From positions 14,790-78,789 of the forward strand of contig JBNAWC010000001.1 of the NCBI GenBank assembly GCA_049700035.1: a stretch of 64,000 nucleotides of DNA. The letters are read 5' to 3'. Origin of the DNA: JAVZLQ01 sp049700035 (lineage in GTDB: Archaea; Thermoproteota; Bathyarchaeia; Bathyarchaeales; Bathycorpusculaceae). Shown one piece after another: positions 58,796 to 64,000 of the stretch. The notes below the pieces were generated by a model. That model was not told the DNA's origin. It did not search any database and worked only from the letters and a program-made list of their open reading frames with translations. The number at the start of each line of letters is the position of its first letter. The first letter of the stretch is position 1. The position numbers were made by a program, and so were the translations under genes.

Positions 58796-60058
58796 TCATC
58801 CTCCCTTAATGTTTGGAATCTCCGCCATTTTAGCTCTATCCCCAAGAAACTCCTCTATCCTTATTAACTCATTTATCTTCGCTATCCGCGCCCCCTCAAC
58901 CACACCAGTCTTTATTATCGGGCATCTGAAGGCTACTGCCAAGTGAGCGATGTGCCAATCGCATGTGTCGCCTGAACGATGTGCAATTATTGGGGTATAA
59001 CCGTTCCTTTTCGCCGTTTCCGTGGTTTCAAAGGAGTCTGTTAACGTGCCAACTTGATTTACCTTTATTATTATGGCGTTAGCTGCCTTCATCATTATTC
59101 CGTGGTTTAGTCTTTCGTTGTTTGTTGCGAATAAGTCGTCTCCGCAAATCAAACAATTTTTGGCTTTCGCTGTTAATTCTGCAAAACTTTTGTAGTCTCT
59201 TTCATCAAACGGGTCTTCAACATACCGTAAATGATATTTCCGTATCATTTCAAGAATAAATTCCAATTGCTCGCCAGAATCAAGTTTTTTCCCTTCCCTA
59301 TGATAAACGTACTTTTTCTCTTTTCCGCTCCATAATGCTGATGCCGCTACATCAATTCCAAAACCACATTCAAAACCCAACTCGTTGCCAACTTCTTCGC
59401 ACACTTTTGAAAGCATTTCAAAAGCATCCTCATTTCCAATGTTTGCCACCCACGCACCTTCATCACTTTTTCCACCGCCAAAAAGCTTGTCCTTTTTGCT
59501 CAAAATTGCTCCAATTTTTTCGTGAACTTGAACATTAGCCAATGCAGCCTCAAAGAATGATTCTGCCCCATGAGGTAGAACAAGAAACTCTTGGATTTCT
59601 GGCGCCTTCCCATGAGCGTGTTTCCCGCCGCTTATAACATTGCCAAGCGGGTATGGAAGCAAATGCGCCAATTGTCCACCTAAATGCTGAAAAAGAAGTG
59701 TATCATGCGAGTTGGCTGCCGCCTCAGCGTTTGCAAGCGAAACAGCGTAGGCTGTGTTTCCGCCAATTACCCTGAAATCCTTTGAACCGTCAACCTCATG
59801 AAGTGTCCTGTCAATTTCCTCTTGAAAATCAGCGTTTAACCCAACAAGTTCTGGAGCTACTAGCTCCTCCACCTTTTTTACGGCTTCATCCACTCCGCCT
59901 GGAGGGTAATAGGCAACTTCTGCTTTTCCTCGGCTTTTTCCAGCGGGGGCTGATGCTCTTCCGAAACCAGAGGTTGTTATGATGTCAACTTCTATTGTTT
60001 CTTCTCCTCTGCTGTTGAAAACTTTTCTTGCTATTACATCTTCGATTGTTGTTGACAT
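58796..60058 (-). CDS. eno: Enolase family protein with altered mobile loop
   Basis: 420 residues, full enolase length. Mg ligands and catalytic residues are present: QEFLVLP, SDEGAW, GIDVAAS, YVEDPFDERD, CGDDLFATN, IIKVNQVGTLTD and AHRSGDT, plus IIKTG. The first mobile loop, normally PSGAST, reads PAGKSRG, and the last GxxxxER segment reads GVVEGAR. It most likely interconverts 2-phosphoglycerate and PEP, since enolase is standard at this operon position in archaea, but the loop changes leave specificity slightly open. Confidence 0.88.
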   Translation of the reverse strand: MSTTIEDVIARKVFNSRGEETIEVDIITTSGFGRASAPAGKSRGKAEVAYYPPGGVDEAVKKVEELVAPELVGLNADFQEEIDRTLHEVDGSKDFRVIGGNTAYAVSLANAEAAANSHDTLLFQHLGGQLAHLLPYPLGNVISGGKHAHGKAPEIQEFLVLPHGAESFFEAALANVQVHEKIGAILSKKDKLFGGGKSDEGAWVANIGNEDAFEMLSKVCEEVGNELGFECGFGIDVAASALWSGKEKKYVYHREGKKLDSGEQLEFILEMIRKYHLRYVEDPFDERDYKSFAELTAKAKNCLICGDDLFATNNERLNHGIMMKAANAIIIKVNQVGTLTDSFETTETAKRNGYTPIIAHRSGDTCDWHIAHLAVAFRCPIIKTGVVEGARIAKINELIRIEEFLGDRAKMAEIPNIKGG

Positions 60059-60069
60059 GTACCATCACG

Positions 60070-60300
60070 TTAATAGTATTGTCTCATTTCCTTACGCTTT
60101 TCAGCTTCTTCATAAAAGCGTAAGATTTCATCAATTATTTCAACATGTGACAAAAGCATACGTCTACAACAGTAACGTTTTATTCCCAAGCTGTCCAGAA
60201 CTTCACCAGCGCTCTCTCCAGCTTTAACTCTTCTGGCGAACTCTTCCCATATATCGCCTATAACTTTGCCGCAAGTAAAACATCTAACTGGTATAATCAT
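60070..60300 (-). CDS. rpoN: RNA polymerase subunit N (Rpb10 homologue)
   Basis: 76 residues from ATG at 60300 with AGGA eight bases upstream. MIIPVRCFTCGKVIGDIWEE with the later CC pair (RYCCRRML) forms the four-Cys zinc site of RpoN. It joins the Rpo3/Rpo11 side of archaeal RNA polymerase. The rpoK gene often adjacent in other archaea is absent: only 11 bases separate rpoN from enolase. Confidence 0.95.
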   Translation of the reverse strand: MIIPVRCFTCGKVIGDIWEEFARRVKAGESAGEVLDSLGIKRYCCRRMLLSHVEIIDEILRFYEEAEKRKEMRQYY

Positions 60301-60310
60301 TTTAATCATC

Positions 60311-60721
60311 CTACCTGTAGCTCTTTTGGTCTCGCGCCCTTGCACCTGGACCGCCAAACTTTTTAGGTTCTTTTCTTCGCGCGTCTCCTGCAACCATTGT
60401 CCTGTCATATTCAACGAAAACTGTGCGTAAGTGCGAGCTTTTTGTCCACTTTAGCAGCGCGTTTGCTATTGCCATTCTTGCAGCTTCTGCCTGTCCCATG
60501 TAGCCTCCGCCTGAAACTTTTATGTCAATGTCTAGCTGTTTCCATATTTCTTCTCCAGCCTGTAATAGTGGTTCCATTATTTTTTCGCGGGCAACTTTGG
60601 GTTCATATATCTCCAACGGTATTCTGTTTATACGAACCCTTCCCAGTCCAGGTCTCACAACAGCCCTTGCTACCGCCGTTTTCCTTTTTCCGCTAACAAC
60701 CAAAACTTTTTTAGCTGGCAT
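60311..60721 (-). CDS. rps9: Ribosomal protein uS9
   Basis: 136 residues from ATG at 60721, directly after the uL13 stop. SGKRKTAVARAVVRPGLGRV, VSGGGYMGQAEAARMAIANA and the basic C-terminal tail ARARDQKSYR, which reaches the decoding site, are typical. Confidence 0.96.
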   Translation of the reverse strand: MPAKKVLVVSGKRKTAVARAVVRPGLGRVRINRIPLEIYEPKVAREKIMEPLLQAGEEIWKQLDIDIKVSGGGYMGQAEAARMAIANALLKWTKSSHLRTVFVEYDRTMVAGDARRKEPKKFGGPGARARDQKSYR

Positions 60722-60722
60722 C

Positions 60723-61166
60723 CTATTCACCCGTGTTCCATCCTATTTCTTTTACTAAATCACCAACTGTTAAGTACGGGCATGTTAATTTGCTTACTTG
60801 TGCCTCTGGCAAGGTTTCCATACTGCACGCTTTAAATTCATCTGGTACTCCGATGAAAACTTTGAGCCGCTTATATGCATGCTTGCCCTTAGGCTGCTTG
60901 TATGGCAGCATTCCCCTAACAGTTCTTCGAACAATTCTGTCTGGTCTCTTATAATGAAAAGGTCCAGATTTTAGCCCTCCAACCTCCAGAAACTCTTTTG
61001 CCTCGCGCACTTTACTTCCCTTTTTCCCGGAAATTACGGTTTTTTCGGCGTTTACTATGACTATTTCTTCGCCTAATAGGAGCCTTTTGGCTATGATGCT
61101 TGCCATTCTGCCCAGAATGAGTCCATCCGCGTTTATCACTTTAACAGTTTTGTTTGAGCCTTCCAT
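60723..61166 (-). CDS. rpl13: Ribosomal protein uL13
   Basis: 147 residues from ATG at 61166 with GGTGA upstream. VINADGLILGRMASIIAKRL, VIVNAEKTVISGKKG and RRTVRGMLPYKQPKGKHAYK match uL13. In the canonical order eL18, uL13, uS9, RpoN. Confidence 0.96.
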   Translation of the reverse strand: MEGSNKTVKVINADGLILGRMASIIAKRLLLGEEIVIVNAEKTVISGKKGSKVREAKEFLEVGGLKSGPFHYKRPDRIVRRTVRGMLPYKQPKGKHAYKRLKVFIGVPDEFKACSMETLPEAQVSKLTCPYLTVGDLVKEIGWNTGE

Positions 61167-61170
61167 TCTC

Positions 61171-61533
61171 TCACCCAATAACCTTAACATTTGAGCCTTT
61201 AGGATTCTTTTTTACAAGGTCTACTATTGAAAGGCATTTACCCTTAGCAGCCAATATTTTTTCCTTTGCCTTTTCAGAAAAATCAAAAGCAGCAACGGTT
61301 ATCGGGTGGCTGATAACTCCGCTCCCCAAAACTTTTCCGGGCACGACAACAACGTCGCCTTTCTGCGTATATCTGTTTATTCGGCTTAAGTTTACTGCTA
61401 CGCGTTTTCTTCTTGGTTTTGCCAAAATTTCAGCTGTTTTCCTCCAGACTGCGGAGTTATTTTCCTTGCTTTGGGTTTTCAAGAACTTGATGAGCTTAAT
61501 TAGTTCTGGGTTTGTTGTCCTAACTTTCTTCAA
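61171..61533 (-). CDS. rpl18e: Ribosomal protein eL18
   Basis: 120 residues. The start is placed at TTG 61533 because AGGGTGG stands six bases upstream and the protein then begins (M)KKVRTTNPELIKLIKFLK, as in other archaea; the frame extends nine codons further. VWRKTAEILAKPRRKRVAVN and VVVPGKVLGSGVISHPITVA are conserved. It overlaps rpoD by 14 bases. Confidence 0.94.
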   Translation of the reverse strand: MKKVRTTNPELIKLIKFLKTQSKENNSAVWRKTAEILAKPRRKRVAVNLSRINRYTQKGDVVVVPGKVLGSGVISHPITVAAFDFSEKAKEKILAAKGKCLSIVDLVKKNPKGSNVKVIG

Positions 61534-62344
61534 CTTTTTCCACCCTAATTTGGCTTTCAAGCTCGCTTAGCTGTTTATCCAAAATCTTTACGGCTTCCAA
61601 AATTACCCTTTCAGGTGGTAGCACGTTTGTCGTTTCAATGTTGAATATGAAAGTGTTTTCCTCCCAGCTTACCTCTAAAGCTTTTGGGTCTTTCGGGCAG
61701 GCGTCAACACAATCCATGCATAGTGTGCAAGCCATTAAATCTTGAACTTCTATCTTGTCGTCTTTCTTTGCCAAAACTTTCCTTGGACATATTTCTACGC
61801 ATTTCCCGCAAGCATCGCATTCCTTGTGTTTTATCTCTATTTTTGGGTAGTACTTGTACGTGCACATTGAAACTGGCTGCCATTTCGCGTGAACCCTTCC
61901 CTTTCCAAGTCTTGCATACGCCTCAAGCTTCAGCTTCTGTTCTTTTGCAAGTTTTATTATTGGAATCTTGCTGCTTACTGGAACGATTTCTGGATTCTCC
62001 GACACCAAGTCGCCAGAATAGACTGTTCGCGCCTCGTTTTTTGCTTCAACATCAAGTGTTAGTGTGACTCTGCAGAGGTTGCATCCAAACTCGCTTTTGC
62101 ACTGGCATTCTTCTGGCAGATTATAACTGTCCAAGTCTGTTTTTAATGGGATTAGTCCAAGTCTGTGCGCTATTATCTCGTCTTGCAGCACAGAAGAATT
62201 TTCTATTATTACAACTTCATCTATTGCCATGCATGGAACTTCCGACATAACCGTCCGCCTTAAAGCGTTCATGTACGGAGTGCTAGCTCCCCGAATAAGC
62301 AAACGCATGCTGCTTTCATTCTTCTCAAGCACTTCTATCCTCAC
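61520..62344 (-). CDS. rpoD: RNA polymerase subunit D (Rpb3 homologue) with two [4Fe-4S] motifs
   Basis: 274 residues from GTG at 62344. The assembly domain has GASTPYMNALRRTVMSEVPC and DEIIAHRLGLIPLKTD. An inserted ferredoxin-like domain (about 168-225) contains CDACGKCVEICPRKV and CTLCMDCVDACPKDP: eight Cys, enough for two [4Fe-4S] clusters. Cluster number varies among archaeal RpoD proteins; here both sites look intact, which favours an anaerobic lifestyle. The 103-base gap from uS11 is unusually long for this operon and shows no gene. Confidence 0.96.
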   Translation of the reverse strand: MRIEVLEKNESSMRLLIRGASTPYMNALRRTVMSEVPCMAIDEVVIIENSSVLQDEIIAHRLGLIPLKTDLDSYNLPEECQCKSEFGCNLCRVTLTLDVEAKNEARTVYSGDLVSENPEIVPVSSKIPIIKLAKEQKLKLEAYARLGKGRVHAKWQPVSMCTYKYYPKIEIKHKECDACGKCVEICPRKVLAKKDDKIEVQDLMACTLCMDCVDACPKDPKALEVSWEENTFIFNIETTNVLPPERVILEAVKILDKQLSELESQIRVEKVEES

Positions 62345-62447
62345 TTATTTAACGCTCCATAAGGGTACGCGATAACCGCAGTGCCGTTCAATAGAATACT
62401 AGAGCATTATTTCAATTTTTCTATCAACAAAAGAACTGTGGAATCTG

Positions 62448-62852
62448 CTAAACCCTTCTTCCCCTTCTACCGCCAGGTCTTCTGGTGCCATCATGAGGAA
62501 TAGGTGTAACCTCTTCGATGCGTCCAATCTGAAAACCAGCTCTGGCTAAAGCTCTTATTGCCGCCTGCGCGCCTGGACCCGGTGTTCTTGGGCCAGAACC
62601 GCCTGGTGCTCTTACTTTTATGTGTATGGCTGTTATTCCTTTGTCTTTGGCTATTTCTGCTGCGGCTGAGGCTGCGCGCATGGCTGCGTATGGCGATGAT
62701 TCTAGTCTGTCTGCTTTTACGAACATTCCGCCTGATGTTCTTGCGATGGTTTCTGCGCCTGAAATGTCTGTTATGTGGACTAGTGTGTTGTTGTAGGAGC
62801 TGTATATGTGGACTACGCCCCATTTTTCGGTTTTTTTGCTTGCGCCACTCAT
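62448..62852 (-). CDS. rps11: Ribosomal protein uS11
   Basis: 134 residues. WGVVHIYSSYNNTLVHITDI, KADRLESSPYAAMRAA and RAPGGSGPRTPGPGAQAAIR, then TPIPHDGTRRPGGRRGRRV, are the strongly conserved uS11 blocks. It follows uS4 by seven bases. Confidence 0.97.
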   Translation of the reverse strand: MSGASKKTEKWGVVHIYSSYNNTLVHITDISGAETIARTSGGMFVKADRLESSPYAAMRAASAAAEIAKDKGITAIHIKVRAPGGSGPRTPGPGAQAAIRALARAGFQIGRIEEVTPIPHDGTRRPGGRRGRRV

Positions 62853-62859
62853 GTTTCGG

Positions 62860-63411
62860 CTACCGTCCTTCTTGTTTTTGGCTTGTTGTGGTTAGTGCTG
62901 TTGCTTGGCGTATTGGATGGTTTTGGTTGGCGAGCGGGCTTTTTGGCCAGTAGGCTATTTTTTCTTCGTCTTCTCTTGTTACAAGGTAGCTTGGCACAGT
63001 GACTCTGCGTTCTCCTATTGCTATGTGCCCGTGGGTTATGAGTTGGCGTGCTTGGTGTATTGTTTTGGCTAAGCCTTTTCGGAAAACGATTGTTTGAAGT
63101 CTTCTTTCAAGGATGTCCTCGACTGTTAAGTCTAAAACGTCGTCTAAAACTGCTGTTTCGTCAAGCACGCCCAGCTTTTTCAAGCGGCTTAACAGTTCTT
63201 CTTCCATTCTTCGGCGTTCTTCTGGAGCTTTTCCTATAAGTGAGCGGGCTATTCCCCTAAACTTTGACAGCATTGTCTCGTGTCGCCAAAGCTCATGCTT
63301 ATTCCGTAAACCATACTGTCCCAAAAGTTTCAGTTCTTCTCGCAGAATGTCCGCGCGCCATGGAAACCGCGGAGTTGCATATTTCTTCTTTTGTTTTTTG
63401 GGGTCTCCCGT
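62860..63411 (-). CDS. rps4: Ribosomal protein uS4, apparent ACG start codon
   Basis: 183 residues if begun where the family begins. Archaeal uS4 starts MGDPK; here the codon before GDPKKQKKKYATPRFPW is ACG. GGAGG lies eight bases before it, inside the end of the uS13 gene, which is ideal spacing. The only conventional in-frame start before it is TTG at 63441, which would add ten residues, overlap uS13 by 29 bases and has a poorly placed SD. The body is standard: RGIARSLIGKAPEERRRMEE and the S4 RNA-binding domain RLQTIVFRKGLAKTIHQARQ. Gene identity is certain; the start is the open point. Confidence 0.93.
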   Translation of the reverse strand, partial: TGDPKKQKKKYATPRFPWRADILREELKLLGQYGLRNKHELWRHETMLSKFRGIARSLIGKAPEERRRMEEELLSRLKKLGVLDETAVLDDVLDLTVEDILERRLQTIVFRKGLAKTIHQARQLITHGHIAIGERRVTVPSYLVTREDEEKIAYWPKSPLANQNHPIRQATALTTTSQKQEGR

Positions 63412-63412
63412 A

Positions 63413-63886
63413 TTACTTACCTCCAGAAGCTGGCTTAACAACTGCTTTCTTCTTCACTCCAAGAGCCTTCCCGCTTCTTCCAGTAGTTCTTGTTCTTTGC
63501 CCGCGCACTTTTAAGCCATAAGCGTGGCGGTATCCGCGCCACGACTTTAATTCCTTTTCATGTTCAACATCCATTTTTGTTCTAAGCGTTAAGTCTGCGC
63601 TTATCAAGTGCAAGTCTTTTCCAGTTTCAAAATCCTTTCTTCTGTTTAGAAGCCAGTTTGGCAGTCCAAACTTTGTTGGCTCTTTTATTATTTCCTCTAT
63701 CTTTTCAACTTCAGCCTCCGTCAAGAAACCAGCTCTCATATGTGGGTTTATTCCAGCCTTCTTCAAGATGGCGTTTGCAAGATTTAGGCTTACTCCTTTA
63801 ATTTTTCTAAGTGCATAAGGGACTTTTAGGGTGCCATCTACATCAGTGCCTGTTATCCTTAATATATGGCGAAACTCTCTTGACAT
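63413..63886 (-). CDS. rps13: Ribosomal protein uS13
   Basis: 157 residues. FRHILRITGTDVDGTLKVPY, RKIKGVSLNLANAILKKAGI and WRGYRHAYGLKVRGQRTRTT are uS13 blocks. It heads the long minus-strand operon. The basic C-terminal tail reaches towards the P-site tRNA. Confidence 0.97.
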   Translation of the reverse strand: MSREFRHILRITGTDVDGTLKVPYALRKIKGVSLNLANAILKKAGINPHMRAGFLTEAEVEKIEEIIKEPTKFGLPNWLLNRRKDFETGKDLHLISADLTLRTKMDVEHEKELKSWRGYRHAYGLKVRGQRTRTTGRSGKALGVKKKAVVKPASGGK

Positions 63887-63919
63887 TTGCTGCCGTCCAT
63901 TCTTGGTTGAAGCTAACTA

Positions 63920-63945
63920 GGAAATAAACCATATTTTATTTAAAG
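63920..63945 (-). promoter_or_regulatory. Promoter of the uS13 to SRP19 operon
   Basis: On the minus strand CTTTAAATAAAAT (63933-63945) followed by GGTTTATTTCC (63920-63930) give two overlapping TATA-like elements 35-60 bases before the uS13 ATG. One or both probably drive the operon. Nothing else is recognisable from here to the window end. Confidence 0.45.
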
Positions 63946-64000
63946 CTTACTCGCCTTCAACAAAACAAGCACCATTTACAGTCCAATAACCGACAAGCTA

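Noticed and set aside
1..64000. CRISPR arrays, insertion sequences, phage genes or toxin-antitoxin pairs
   Set aside because: No repeat-spacer pattern, transposase, integrase or recognisable toxin was found; the window is core chromosome with a small accessory stretch at 41-45 kb.

Overview
Archaeal chromosomal segment, most likely from the TACK side of the tree and plausibly Bathyarchaeia (inference from gene content; no search was run). Archaeal hallmarks seen directly are TATA-box promoters 22-30 bases before many starts, leaderless starts mixed with Shine-Dalgarno (SD) starts, the archaeal exosome superoperon, SBDS, SRP19, RpoD/RpoN, a family B polymerase, CDP-archaeol synthase, AglB, RadB and the ether-lipid mevalonate branch. 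A TackOD1-type zinc-ribbon protein, eL41 and a PAC3/4-like proteasome chaperone point towards TACK. A run of 10 Ns at 25654-25663 shows a scaffolded assembly, probably metagenome derived. No rRNA, tRNA, CRISPR array or insertion sequence was recognised, and no gene-free stretch exceeds 300 bases.

Layout. 0-8.7 kb: partial CBS protein, UbiD-family decarboxylase, PAC-like chaperone, endonuclease III, Clp1-type RNA kinase with an RNase H-fold protein, RadB, CarS, and a topoisomerase I operon. 8.7-14.6 kb: zinc ribbon, GcvT, an N-glycosylation pair (AglB plus GlcNAc-1-P transferase), a SecB-like protein and a QueT-family transporter behind a structured leader. 14.6-25.8 kb: DNA polymerase B, RNA m5C methyltransferase, agmatinase, tandem MoeA, endonuclease IV, small membrane and zinc-ribbon proteins, and a TackOD1 protein. 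25.8-31.4 kb: a type IV pilus/Tad-like operon (ATPase, two membrane platform proteins, one small and one very large pilin-like protein). 31.5-34.8 kb: eL41, hexuloisomerase and an ECF transporter module. 34.8-40.8 kb: proteasome alpha, SBDS, Rrp4, Rrp41, Rrp42, eL43, Pcc1, prefoldin beta, DUF3194 and a DHH phosphoesterase. 40.9-45.7 kb: an accessory, redox-flavoured stretch (ParB-like protein, DapA family, ArsC-like, hemerythrin/PAS protein, truncated flavodiiron protein, Cys-rich regulator, DUF2096). 45.8-51.1 kb: SMC-ScpA-ScpB and eS8. 51.2-63.9 kb: a long minus-strand operon uS13-uS4-uS11-RpoD-eL18-uL13-uS9-RpoN-enolase-uS2-MEMO-mevalonate kinase-isopentenyl phosphate kinase-IDI2-GGPP synthase-GltX-SRP19.

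How the genes work together. Ether-lipid synthesis is well covered: a UbiD homologue of the type used in the archaeal mevalonate route, MVK, IPK, IDI2, GGPP synthase and CarS. RNA processing and decay, translation and protein turnover share the exosome superoperon. AglB and the GPT homologue catalyse the last and first steps of N-glycosylation, and the pilin-like proteins are plausible substrates.

Most unusual observations: two ribosomal protein genes whose conserved first codon is not a normal start (ATA in eL41, ACG in uS4), each with a well-placed SD; a structured leader before a QueT transporter in which a loop can pair with the SD; a flavodiiron protein lacking its catalytic domain, beginning beside a (GC)6 tract and a 14-bp perfect palindrome shared with a cysteine-rich regulator; a TackOD1 protein with a degenerate nuclease-like tail; and a GPT homologue lacking its first membrane helix.
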